DNA from: Nemertoderma westbladi
Taxonomy: Eukaryota; Xenacoelomorpha; Nemertodermatida; Nemertodermatidae
Direction of reading: 5' to 3'
Assembly: GCA_032718475.1 (NCBI GenBank)
Contig: JAUCBJ010002351.1
Location: 1-40,669, forward strand
Length of the DNA: 40,669 bases
The position numbers and the translations under genes were made by a program. Shown here piece by piece: positions 9,650-20,865 of the stretch (position 1 is the first letter of the stretch; each line of letters starts with the position of its first letter). The notes beneath the pieces were generated by a model that saw only the letters and a list, made by a program, of their open reading frames with translations, ran no database searches and was not told the DNA's origin.

Positions 9650-9965
9650 TAATAAATATATTTTTGGTATTTGATTTCAAGATAGGGGGGGGGGAACTGG
9701 ACGCAATAAAAATTCATCCCTTTCCAGGGGAAATTGGATGCAAATAACAACAGTTGATTACTCTCAAATATAAAACTGTAACCTGTTCTATTGGGTTTAC
9801 TTTATTGTTTTGGTTAAAATAACGTGCCACTGTAACCTGCTCCTTTCCCAAAATTTAGAAATTAATATTGAGGCGGGATATTAATTCGCCAAGATGGGAT
9901 TTGCGTCCAGTCCACCCCCCTCCTATCTCTTGATTTCACTAAAAAATAGAATACATTGCATTTTA
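9650..9965. mobile_element. Foldback/MITE-like element, ~60-bp inverted ends
   Basis: Left arm about 9655-9720 (TTTGATTTCAAGATAGG, a G10 run, then AACTGGACGCAA). Right arm about 9893-9955 is its imperfect reverse complement (TTTGCGTCCAGTCCACCCCCC, then CCTATCTCTTGATTTC). The ~180-bp centre has no ORF. No target duplication could be fixed. Confidence 0.65.
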
Positions 9966-11238
9966 CTGTTATAATTCTATTTTTATTCTAATTTAATTAA
10001 ATTTTATTATACAATCAAAATATAATTGAATTATATTATTGAGAATATACCATATACATTTACCGTTTAATATTTTAATAATATACTGTATTAATAGTTG
10101 TATTGAGTTATATTAGTTATATTAGTTATCTTAGTTGTATTGATCCAGTAACTCCCGTAGCGATGCGCATTGCGTTCTGTCGGTTTTGGTTGCCAATTAT
10201 TATTCCATGTTTTTCAACGCAGTAACAGCTAACTAACGATGTTGGTCTGGGTGCTCAAAGAGGCCGCCTGGAGAAGGTCCCGCCGTCGCTAGGATGGAAG
10301 CGGCATTACCCACGAGAATGGCTATACCAATTCGCTGTAGAAGGAACCGGTGAGAGCGGGGTTCGTGGGTAACTATCTGCAGACGGGAACCAATCTGTTA
10401 TAATTACTGTATTGAATAAAATAATTAATTGATTGTTTATTAAACCGTGCTAAGCACGTTGAACTGGAGCTCTAACAATTCCCCACTAGCGGCAGGCAGG
10501 AACTGTAAAAGTCTCTGTAGAATTTCTAATTAAGCAATGCTCTTAGGTAACTACTACTAAATTTCAGATGAATCTGATCTTTGGTTCTATAATTACAGCT
10601 ATTTTTACGTTTCTGTTAATTCGCCCCCTAGCGGCAGACCGGGGAACTGTAGAAGTCTGTCTGTGTGTAGAATTTCTAAATTTTTTATAGACTACATGTG
10701 TACCAAGTTTGGTTCCATTTCATCCATGATTGACCGACTTATTAGCTTTTCAAACATTCCTGCCACAAACATAGCCAGAGGCAGCCACAAACAAATAAAA
10801 GCTGCAGGAACTCGAGCGTTAATTAATTTATTAATTATTAAATACTGTTTCAATTAAATTCTTTATGAAAATCTAGTCATCTTCTTTTAAATATGGACCC
10901 TGCATTCATGGAAAATATAATATTTGATAATTCATCAGTCAGCCTACGTTAATTTCACAGCAAAGTCCTTGTCATGGCCTGTGTGTAGTAGGCCATGGTA
11001 CCACCCTACTACCGGTACCGGCTGACCGCGTGACCAGTGGCAACTAGCACTTCAGCACTTGCACAGCAACAGCACTACCGGCGATACACAGGTTGAAATT
11101 TATGTAGAGTTTGCTCAACAGTACAGATATAAAATAGTTATCTAAATTATATATATTACTATTGACAAGTATTGAAATATATACCGTTATTCGTGTTATC
11201 AGTATTTGCAACATCTGACATTGAAGAGGTGAGAGAAG
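9966..11238. other. Non-coding, AT-rich with one direct repeat
   Basis: No supported gene. A degenerate direct repeat pairs 10473-10532 with 10618-10680 (CCC-CTAGCGGCAG, GGAACTGTA-AAGTCT, GTAGAATTTCTAA). A GC-richer island at 10230-10390 contains the inverted words TTACCCACGA and TCGTGGGTAA but no gene I can name. Confidence 0.5.
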
Positions 11239-11697
11239 ATGAATACCGGCACTCAACAAAACCAACGCTTATCACAGGTCGGTATGGTTACCTCGAAACC
11301 GGCGCGACTGTCCACTCGAATACAACTTCAAAACACAAACGCCAACAATAAACTGAAAGCGAATCGAACGTCTTCAGAAGAATCTGTCATTGGGACGAAG
11401 AAAAGGAAGCCGAAACCACGGGAATGGACCACAGCTAAGATTGAATGCTCTCATTGTCAGAGTTCCTGGACCGAAATTGAAACACCAATTACCGATGGGC
11501 TTGATCTCTCAAACCAAAACTTCATCTGCGGGGTTTGCGCGGCAGTAAAGATTGAAAGTCTGGAAGCTAGCATCCCTAGGTATTATTATTATAAAGAGCG
11601 TCAGCCTGCGTTTAATAAATATATTTTAATACAAAACAGGTCGAACGCAAAGAGGCTTATAATGAAGACGAGTACTGCATTGATTATATTCCTATAA
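11239..11697 (+). CDS. Small zinc-ribbon-like protein, possibly a LINE ORF1 fragment or first exon
   Basis: Starts with ATG at 11239. This 152-residue frame has a basic, Q/N/T-rich N-terminus (residues 1-65, KKRKPKPREW at 54-63). A metal-binding pattern follows at about 69-100: ECSHCQSSWTEIE, then FICGVCAAVKIESLEASI. The CxxC-x(n)-CxxC with a central W resembles the zinc-binding segment in ORF1 of several LINE families, but I cannot place it. Coding quality seems to end near 11578, where CTAG/GTATTA looks like a splice donor; the last ~38 residues are AT-rich. It may be a 5' exon or a truncated retroelement. Function unknown. Confidence 0.4.
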   Translation: MNTGTQQNQRLSQVGMVTSKPARLSTRIQLQNTNANNKLKANRTSSEESVIGTKKRKPKPREWTTAKIECSHCQSSWTEIETPITDGLDLSNQNFICGVCAAVKIESLEASIPRYYYYKERQPAFNKYILIQNRSNAKRLIMKTSTALIIFL

Positions 11698-12212
11698 ACC
11701 ACCTGGCTTTGCATATTGAACGTGCGTTTGGAAATAAGTTCGTGCTACCCTTCCGTGGGTGGTAGATGTCGCGGTTATGTATTGGTGGGTGGGGGGAGGG
11801 GGGGGGGGGGGTGCAGATTAAAAGGGGTGAACACTTACTGTCCCCCTTTCTTTGATTAATTGGTGGTGTGGGTTAATCTCTCATAACCTGATTTTGTGAT
11901 ACAGTCGCACAATTTTAATTTGTATCTCATAACTGGGCCTCGTGCTGCGCGAAGGCCCCACGAACGTGTGTAATCCCGCATAGACCGAGGAGTCGCTTGT
12001 GACTTTTGGAGACATCCAATTGGTACCACTGAGCAAAGAAATTTGCAGAACCCCTAACTTCATCGAATTGACTGATATCGCGGATATATGTGAGCCAGTA
12101 TCTTCTACTCCAGATATCTTTAAAACTAAGCAAGATATGGGAAAACGGTTTCCATGTACTTGGTTCAGCATGAAATGAAATTCTTTTTACATTAATGCGC
12201 ATTAATTTACAT
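11698..12212. other. Non-coding with poly-G tract
   Basis: Contains a G-run at 11788-11811 (24 bases, all G except single T and A) followed by GGGGTGAAC and TGTCCCCCTTT. A similar module (GGGGTGAACTGTCCCCCTTT) occurs at 24109-24130, suggesting a shared repeat. No gene supported. Confidence 0.5.
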
Positions 12213-12635
12213 TAAGGCTTAAGGTCCGATTATTTAGAGTAGCAGTAGTTCCAGTACTCCTTTATGGGAATCCATGCTGGGCTTAACTACTGAGGGCACC
12301 AAATCTCTGATTGGCACATTCACAAGAATGATACACCGGGTTCACTGTGTCAAGTACAATGCACACATCTCCAACCAGACAGTATATAACATTGGAGGTG
12401 ACTCTTTGGTTCCCCAAGCTTGACACTAGAGCAAAGCCGCCTCCGCTTTGCAGGACATTGCTTTTGCCGTGAGGACCAGCCAGTGCATAATCTTGTGCCA
12501 GTGCAGCCCATGACTTTCTTGAGACGCATCTTAAAGGACACTGGCCTTGAAGATGCGATGATATAGCAAATGTCATGGGTGATAGGGAGTTGTGGCGGCG
12601 CAATTTTGTTGACAAGCTGGCACAGCATTCTTAAA
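12213..12635 (+). pseudogene. LINE reverse-transcriptase C-terminal fragment (copy a)
   Basis: Translated in broken frames, it matches the C-terminal third of the LINE protein at 20866-21875: VVPVLLYGNPCWA, then stop, then GTFTRMIHRVHCVKYNAH, YNIGG, and the terminal MGDRELWRRNFVDKLAQHS before a TAA. It is 5' truncated, has an in-frame stop and lacks ~20 bases present in the other copies. The 3' flank continues to a (GTAT)n-like run at 12757-12770, a plausible LINE tail. Confidence 0.8.
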
Positions 12636-13430
12636 AATGCAGCTGCAATCACTCGGACCCACACTTACCGCATATGCCTATTTATATGATGCACAGCACA
12701 CCATTTCATCCTACGACAAATTGTATAACTATCATACTATCATATTTATCTAAAGTATGTATGTATGTACCAATTCCACGCAGCCCAGACGGTGTGGTAG
12801 AATAAGTAGATTAGTTAGGGTTTATTAGAGTATTGAATAGTATGGGAAGTATAGATGGTGTAATGATATTCTTGATTCCGTTTAGTATACCAATTTAGTA
12901 CTTATTTTTATACGTACTGTATGTAATCACATTGGTGGTTTTTCCATGTTAAGTGTTCGTCAATGTGAATGCCACGAAATTTTATAACCTATTGTAGAAA
13001 TCGAAAATCGAAACCTAAAACCTAAAATCGAAAAATTTTAACGACAACGTCTGATGTTTTGTTTGTACGTAGATTTCACTACTCTACTGAAAAAAAATTT
13101 CGAAAAAATGTACTTGGGTTGTTATTTTGCAGCACCAAAATTACAAGTAGTGAATAATTTTATATAAAATTTATTAAAATATTAAGGTTCCAATTTTCGG
13201 CTAACTGTTTTTTAATAGAGATTTTCAAAGGCGCAAAATCCATTGGAAAATATTTAAAAAGGATCTGATTACTATAAATGGCTGATGAAAAAAACAAGTA
13301 GCCAGCACTTTTTAGTTTGAACATAAAATTTATAAATTCACTTATACGATGCTATAAATTCACATTTTCGGGTTTTGTGGGGCGCTGATTCTAATGAAAT
13401 ACATTTATAATTTACCAGATGATTGCTAGT
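12636..13430. other. AT-rich non-coding
   Basis: After the LINE tail I see AT-rich sequence with no ORF of value. A short (AAAATCGAAACCT)-like stutter lies at 12998-13035. Confidence 0.5.
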
Positions 13431-14800
13431 CGTTTTTTTCGGCGTAATATGGCAAATTTTGGTACCAGTACCAAATTTCGTACCCATCACCAAAAAGTTC
13501 AAGTTTGTAAGCGGATTCAATCCCTGTACTACCCAGCGCAAAATGGGTAAAGTGGCTTTTTACCAATTATATTTGGGAAGGTGACATTACTAATATAATG
13601 TCACCTAATAACCAACTTATGCAATACACATTGCCAGCCACGAACAGAGTTGAGAGGCCATAAGCCATCTCAGGGGACAAAGGGGCCAGCAATTGGGGAT
13701 AGTGGCAACAGGGAGTGGCGAGATGGAGATTAATTAGGTTAGCCAATGATGGAATGGGAAAACAGGTGATTGGAACGCACCCATTGGCCAGGCCACTTAG
13801 AACAGTAGGAGTAACTAATATGTGTTAGTAATATAACCGTTGTACTTATTGATTCTGATTCAGTTGGTATCTGTAGAGTTATGAGACCGGAACGGTTTTT
13901 AACCGTCGTCATTACCATGCTATTATATTCTGACTGTGCTATTATTACTATCTGACATTACAACAACTGGCACTAAAAACTCAGTTATTCAAACGGCCTT
14001 CGGCCTTAACATTCAGACTACAGCCTTTCAGCAGCCTACGGACGTGGCGACGCGTATAGCCCAAAACAACACACCGGTCGGGGTTCAGACGCCAACTCCT
14101 GAATCCCGTCACAAAGTTTGAGATATCCAGTGCTGTTTTTATTGATTCCATCGGATTCAGGACCTTCTTAAACCCATATGACGCAAGAAAAAAGATGATA
14201 CTATCTCTTGATCAATTTGCTTATTTTCAAAAATTTGGTGCTGGCACCACAATTTTCACCCACCGGCGAAAAATACAAGTTTGAAAACTCTTATGCAATT
14301 TTTACTTATTCCATTGAATTCAGAACCCTCACAATCCCGTATAACGCAAGAAACAAGGTGACACAATCAATTGATATATTTGGTGGTTTTCAAAATATGG
14401 AGCTAGCACCAAATTTTGCACCTACTTCAGAAAAATACACGTTTGAGAAATGAGAAGTCTAGTTGGATAATTATTTTCTCTAATAAATTCGCAACCGCAA
14501 TAAACCTTTAAAACGTGAGAAATAAGTTATCACAAGCAATTGAACTATTGAATGGATTTTAAAATTTTCGTGCTGGCACCAAATTTTACACAAAGCACAG
14601 AAAAATACAAGTTTGATATGCCTGGTGCAACTCGTATATATTCCATCGAAACCAAAACCCTAAAAAACCCCCACTCCGCAAAAAAACAGGTTCAAACAAT
14701 CCATTTACAAAATTGACATATTTCAGAATTAGGTGCTGGTACCAAAATTTGGCACCGCCGAAAAATACAAGACTGAAATTTCGAAATTAATTTATATGAA
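13430..14800. repeat. Divergent ~165-bp tandem repeat array, interrupted
   Basis: A motif TGCTGGCACCAAATTTT...AAAAATACAAGTTTGA recurs with centres at about 14241, 14403, 14573 and 14736 (spacings 162, 170, 163). A related unit (GGTACCAGTACCAAATTT...TTCAAGTTTG) lies at 13460-13508. Units are only moderately conserved. The array is interrupted by a non-repeat block at 13560-14125. Confidence 0.7.
13560..14125 (+). other. Non-repeat block inside the tandem array, perhaps an LTR-element end
   Basis: Opens near a perfect 10-bp inverted repeat GGTGACATTA / TAATGTCACC (13581-13606). Further on are an initiator-like TTGATTCTGATTCAGTTGG and a short open frame (13936-14121, 61 residues, rich in T, Q and P). 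This composition recalls an LTR followed by the first codons of a gag gene, but there is no second LTR or motif to confirm it. Confidence 0.25.
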
Positions 14801-15550
14801 TTCCATCTAATTGCAAACACCAAAAACGGTGTAAATCAAAAATAGAGATGTTACAAATCATATTTCATGAAATGTAAATTTCAAAAAAACGTCTCAAAAA
14901 AGTGCCAAAAGTTGGGTTAAAAAATGTTGCTATAACTCGAAAACTTCCCAATATTTTTGAAAACCGTTTCAACCATTACGAAGACAATAGATTGTTAGGA
15001 AAAGTCATAAAACTTCAGATTCTCAACTGCGCATCTTTCAGAGTTATAACAAAAAAAAACACGGGTGTTCATATTGACCACCCCCCCACACCCTGGGTTT
15101 AATAGGGTTAAGGGTGTTGCGTCCAGCAATAGGCCTACCCATAATACACTTAACCTTAGAGTGGAACCTTTATATAGAACAAAATAATTTATCATAGTTT
15201 CGGTCATGCTAATTATTTTACACGGCATTTATAGTCCCGAAATCTCTATTTGAGATCAGGAATACATATTGTTTGATCTCTCTAGTATCAATTGGCTATT
15301 TTCATAATACTCTGGAAAGAACCTAATGTAGTTAAACTTCTAAAAGAGCTGATTGTTTTTTCTTCGTAGATACAATTTAGTTAGAAAGTCAATAATATAC
15401 GTAATGACTTTTAGACAGCAATGTAATTATAGGACGCACGTAACATAATTGTAATCAGCAGATAAATAGCCAGAAAAGTTGGCATACTGTTGGAGGTTAC
15501 TTTGTGTTAATATATTTGAATTGAATTTGTAATTGGATTTAATTTGATGT
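14801..15550. other. AT-rich non-coding
   Basis: No supported gene; possibly a decayed tail of the tandem array to about 15060, then unique AT-rich sequence with a C-rich run at 15080-15092. Confidence 0.45.
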
Positions 15551-15554
15551 GTGG

Positions 15555-15885
15555 GTCTCTGTTGAACCATAATAAATAAATCTTTGATAAAATTGATTTA
15601 TTTACCTATCAGCATAAGTCAAATAGACTTAATCAAGCAAACAGTCGGCCGAGGCCGGAGGCGACACAAAGGTTCCTATTTAGATAGCAGCTACCCGAGG
15701 GTAGGAGTGGGCCCTACTCCTATCCCAAGATTTGCTCTCAGTAATTTAACTAGTACTCATTTTATCGACCCCAGTGGATGAAAGGCTGAGTGGACCCTGG
15801 CGGGGCTGAACCTACAACCAATAGATTGCAGGTCGAGATCAGAGCATGCCTGAGCAAGACGAGGCGGTAGATATTTTTATTTGCT
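15555..15885 (+). repeat. SINE-like block with conserved GGATGAAAGGC domain
   Basis: Contains CTCATTTTATCGACCCCAGT, GGATGAAAGGCTGAGTGGAC and CCTGGCGGGGCTGAACCTAC. This order resembles a domain found in tRNA-derived SINEs of cephalopods and other invertebrates, from memory only. An imperfect palindrome (TAGGAGTGGGCCCTACTCCTA, 15695-15717) lies upstream. Element ends not defined. Confidence 0.4.
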
Positions 15886-17374
15886 AAGAGCACACATGAA
15901 TGGTTGAGGGATTCATATTACATATTGAAACATATTGAGGGATTCTGAGCTATTCAGACCCGACGGTTCTACTCGTTATCTACTCGGTATCTACTACAAC
16001 AGACTACAGTAGTATTTTCCTAAGAGTGGGTTTTGAACCCGTCCAACTATGAGTAGACGGTAAATCGTCTGATTTTAAGCCATAATTGAAGTAATTTTAT
16101 TTATCTCATTAATGGACCCGGTAGAACATAAAGTTTAGAGACATTACACCTTGATACATTTTTAGATATTATAAAATTAATATTTCAAACTCTTCACCTT
16201 TATCAAAACACAATATCTCACACACAGTACATTACAATAGGTTTGATTGAACTGGTAAATAAATTCAAAGAACAATCAAGCGACACAACATGCGGGGAAA
16301 TTTCACAAAATATTTCAACAATAAAAATTATGCTTTATTGACTCATAGAATAGTAGATAAATATGTATATATTATCACTGTAGGGGAAACTGCACCGTGG
16401 TTGTTCGGCCAATTCTACCAAAAACAATTACTCCAACTATAATGAAAAACACAATAATAACATACACATCAGACAGTCTGCTTATGTAATGTATTTCATT
16501 TCTATTTATTTTTCAAAATTTAATTAAATTTCTTCAAAATGCAGTGCAATTATTTATAACGTGATTTTATTTTTGTCTATAACTACAGTAAAACCGGTAA
16601 CAATGACTCCATTCTATTGTGAATACCGCGATACATTTCTTATAATAGATTCCCTGTACTATATTGATTAATGTAAGGTTGACTAACTGTTTTCAAATAC
16701 TACTTTATTATCGTTAAAAGAGTAACAAAAATATATTTATTGTGCCAATTGCTAGTGCTAGTGCTAGCCCTCCAAAGTCGTAGATAAATATACAGTACTA
16801 AAAGAAACAGTGCGAAACATTGACACCTCCATCAATTATAAAAGTTTCGGACAAGTTACATGTTACAATAACTATATTTACCACAAGTGTTATAATATAA
16901 AACTTAAGATTAACAATCCAAACTTTAAAGAAATGGAGATGAGAATTGTAATCTTATAAAATAATAGATTACTAAAGTCCATTTTTTTTAATTAGGCACC
17001 AGCTTAATTTTGGCCATAACCAGTAGGGAGCTGGTTGATCGTAGGGAGCTGGTTTTGGGCTCATTCTGTTCGGGATAAAACGATTTTATTCAAATCCACT
17101 TCCACTTACAATTTTATAATCTTATTATATTTTATCATTCAAAAACGTTGTGAAAAAAATATATCATTTCTTCATATTATCTTATTCAAAATTATGATTC
17201 AGCATTCGATATTTTGCACTCTAATAGAGATATAATTTCTGGTTTCAAAAATATAGGGGTTTATTTAGCGGCATTGCAATAATTATGTCTCAAATGTATC
17301 CAAATCGTTGTTTTCTGTAATTAATGATGTAATGTAAATGGTTTTTGTTCAGAAAAGGAAAAATGAGAAAGCGC
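15886..17374. other. AT-rich non-coding with one possible tRNA-like remnant
   Basis: No gene supported over ~1.5 kb. On the minus strand at 16025-16085 there is a TPsiC-arm-like GGGTTCAAAACCC and an arm AGACG/CGTCT around ATTTAC, perhaps the head of a decayed SINE. The rest is low-complexity AT. Confidence 0.4.
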
Positions 17375-17545
17375 GTCTATTTCTACTACTACTGCGATCG
17401 GCATGCTGCATTGCAGCTGCATTATATATATATTACATACTGTACAGTCCCTATCTCATTCTGAATATTATTTCTCAAACTGGGTATCATTTCTCAAACC
17501 TTTTACTAATGATAGTCAACGGAGAATTTTAGTAGGTAAGACTGG
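17375..17545 (+). repeat. Piece of the LINE 3' untranslated region
   Basis: CATACTGTACAGTCCCTATC and TCTCAAACTGGGTA match the reverse complement of 20813-20862, just beyond the 3' end of LINE copy b. CTACTACTACTGCGATCGGC and ATGCTGCATTGCAGCTGCAT match the reverse complement of 23117-23152, beyond LINE copy c. So two 3'-flank types meet here without the coding part. Confidence 0.6.
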
Positions 17546-18029
17546 GGTAAGAGTTGAGAAATCAGAAAGATGCAGCCAGCTCAATCTAACTCAAACTAGA
17601 GTCTGGCGCCATGGTTTGAGTTAGGTTGACTTCCAACTGTGCCATTTCTAAGCATTCTAAGCATTACTCTTCCTGCACGGGATGGATAATTACTCTGGTT
17701 GAGTGAGGCACCACCACATGGGGAAGGGGCCTCTGTCTGTTGCTTGGGCTCTTGAGTTAATGGGTTGAATTACATAAGCTGGGCAGGCCGGCTTGCATGT
17801 GTCTCATAAAAGACATGTCAATCACGCAGTTCCTTTGTGGGCTCTACTAAATGTATGTTGTTAACTAAACCACACTGGCTCGGTCTGTTTTTAGAGAAGT
17901 TTTAATTCTGGGAATATTGTTGTGGGAAATTGGTGCTCTGTTGTCTGTCTGTTTGATGTCAATTGGTGCCTTACAAGACATATCAGTTTAAAAATCTAAT
18001 GGTTAAATAAGAATTATTAGTGCATATGG
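17546..18029. other. Non-coding
   Basis: No ORF, repeat or RNA gene that I can support. Confidence 0.5.
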
Positions 18030-20170
18030 GACCTCGGATTCCCCGTACTTAGTTCCAATTTAAGCTTCATGCGAATTTAGTTCCAATGGAAGCGAATTTA
18101 GTTCCAATTTAGGCGAACTTAGTTCCAATAACTGGAGAAAAACGAAAACTAATTTAGTTCCAATGGATGCGAATTTAGTTCCAATGGATGTGAATTTAGC
18201 TCCAATGGATGCGAACTTAGTTCCAATGCATGCGAATTTAGTTCCAATGGATGCGAATTTAGTTCCAATGGAAGCGAATTTAGTTCCAAAGAGGCGAGCC
18301 ACGTAGTTGGCGAAGAATCTGTTTAATGACACTATTAAGAGGCTGGTTAAACAATAATTGTAAATAACTAACCCAAAACGCCCAACGGTATACAGACGTT
18401 TCGGCCTAGGACGTTTCGGTCCAGGACGTTTCGGCCTGGACATTTCGGCCCGGACGATTCGGTCCGGACGTTTCGGCCCATGACGGTAACCGAATGAAAA
18501 GGCCAACTTGTTTGATATGATAATAATTATTCATTAAAATTATAATTATTTCACAATAACATACAAACACTTAATAAAATATCTTTCATGAAATGGCTAT
18601 TTAATTTACTTTTATTTCAAAATAAAATAAACATTAGGGAAGTGGTGCTCTGGTTCCATAGACAATTCGCCATCAATTATGTTATGCGGCCGAAAAAATG
18701 CAAGTCAGAACAAAACTTTTGGTCTCGAGTGCCACATTGCTAATATACAGTACTACTAAAGTGAATCAATTTCAAGAACCATTTAGGGCTTAAATCTCGT
18801 CTGATCGATATATTTTGGAGATACTTCATTAACTTTAAACATTACTCAATTGATAATTCTTGTAGCTGGACAGTGTATTGCAGCTATGTCTTAATGATCT
18901 GCTGAAACAATAACTATCATCTTCGATGATAGATGATTTATACCCGTCGATTTATACGCATACATTTCATCTAAATTTAAATTTAATACGCATATATTTT
19001 ATCTCATTCCATATGACATCCAGTCTGTCTCATAATTATTAGCAATGCCCCTTTAATGGAATATTTCTTATCTATTATATTTTTAAGACCAACATTAAAA
19101 TACAGTAATTTTAATTCGGTGTATTTTAATGTACTTTATTTATTGACTCACATTTTAAAATACGTATGTTTTTTTTATGGGGGAAAGCCCATCATCATAA
19201 CTCTAAAGTTAATTTGTCAGCATGTTATCTTTGTTCTAAGTTACAGTATGGTGTAAATTTATATTAATAAATAATAAGTTATTATTTATATATATAAGAA
19301 CTTCGATCTTGACGACTTTCAAACAGGTGTCGGAGCAGTTCCTACTGACAACTCCTCTTGTAACGAACGTAACAACTACAAAACAAATATATTGAATAAC
19401 TTATTATTAATAGCTTATTTAAGGGAGTAAATTTAATCTTTGGGCCAAAACGTCCGACAAGCAAATCTTGTATTTCATTCATTGGGCCGAAACGTCCTAG
19501 GCCAAAACGTCTTAGACCGAAACGTCTGTTACCCACGCCCAACCTCCTAACGAAAACAATCTTATCCCAAACAACGCCCAAGCTCATAACCAAAACTACG
19601 CCCAACCTCCTAACCCAAACAACGCCCATCCACCTAAACCGAAACAACTAGTAAATATTGTATTTGTTGTGATAAATGGCACAATGTGCATGACTTGAGT
19701 ATATAATACTACAGACTCAGTCAGTCAGTATCAGTACACTCGTCATTAATATATAATTCAAAATGTGTAATTATACATTTAATAATAATTCGTTTTTTAA
19801 AAATGACGGAACGGTTTTACAATTATTTACAATTATTGTTGACCCTGACCCACCCCAAATATTGACAATACGCAATATGCTTCGCCTACTACGTAGCTAT
19901 CCCCACGATTGAAACTTTGAAACTAAGTTCGTACCCATTGGAACTAAATTCGCTTCCATTGGAACTAACTTCGTATGCATTGGAACTAAATTCGCATGTC
20001 GCATCCATTGGAACTAAGTTCGTTTTGATATTCTGGGATTGAAACTAAGTTCGCCTCGATTGGAACTAAGTTCGCTTTGTAAAATTTATTTTGGAACTAA
20101 ATTCGTTTCAATTGGAACTAAGTTCGCCTTTGAAAATGTGCGATTGGAACTAAGTTTGTGCTACCGGGAC
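18030..20170. mobile_element. Large foldback element with 21-bp subterminal arrays
   Basis: The left arm has an array of ~21-bp units with the core GAATTTAGTTCCAATGGATGC (18045-18300), then a GGACGTTTCGGCC array (18395-18485). The right arm carries both in reverse complement and mirror order: CCGAAACGTCC words (19440-19540) and a GGAACTAAATTCG array (19915-20160). The ends also mirror in part (GGGACCTCGGATTCC left, CCGGGACCTCG right). The ~1-kb centre is AT-rich with no transposase. This is the architecture of foldback (FB-like) DNA elements. The open frame 18060-18506 with GTKFASI heptads is only the 21-bp unit in frame. Confidence 0.75.
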
Positions 20171-20742
20171 CTCGCAACACCCACCCCCCCCCCCCCCCCC
20201 CTCCCATAAACATGGCCCTGTCTATAATTACAGAGGTTTCATCTGGTCCCTTTGCCCGGTATACCCACACCCGGATGTATTGCGAATAATTGTGTTGACG
20301 ATGTAATAGAGAATTAAACATTAGTAAAACATTAGTAAAACATTAAAGTTAAACATTAGAAACATTAGCGAAATATACGCGACATTAAATTAAATTTATA
20401 AAATTGGTTGGTTATATTATATGGTTATATTTTAATGTAAAATAACGTTAATATGTTATGAGTCATACATACTTAATAAATGTAATAAAAAATTAATAAA
20501 TCTTCAGTTTATTAATTTAGCATATAATTTTTTTATTCTGAAATTTAAAAATAAATTGAGTCACTGAGTCTACAACTTAATTCTCACTATCTACTGGAGT
20601 TAATTACACACAAACAAATCAAGTTTAGGGAATGTTATAACAGCAGGAGACCATCAAACCCGTAGGCAGAGTATAACAGAAGCGAGTGGGCCATTAAACA
20701 CAGACAGCTTGTTGTATGACTGTTACACAGTGCACAGTGGGT
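20171..20742. other. Non-coding with 18-base poly-C tract
   Basis: C18 run at 20184-20201, then AT-rich DNA with short ACATTAGTAAA stutters (20319-20350). No gene supported. Confidence 0.55.
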
Positions 20743-20865
20743 GGTTACGCGAGTTTGAGTTGGGTTTGAGTAAACCAGACAGGTTTGAGTTAGTAAGAGT
20801 GAGGTAAGAGAATAGGTACCCAGTTTGAGAAACGGTGTCTAGAATGAGATAGGGACTGTATGTAT

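Noticed and set aside
13265-13290. CTGATGA at 13279 as a third hammerhead
   Set aside because: No stem II or GAAA partner at the right distance.
18044-18300. Possible CRISPR-like array of short repeats
   Set aside because: Units are contiguous tandem repeats without unique spacers, mirrored at 19915-20160, in a eukaryotic genome.
18060-18506. Open frame with GTKFASI heptad repeats
   Set aside because: It is the 21-bp DNA repeat (7 codons) read in frame inside a foldback arm, not a protein gene.
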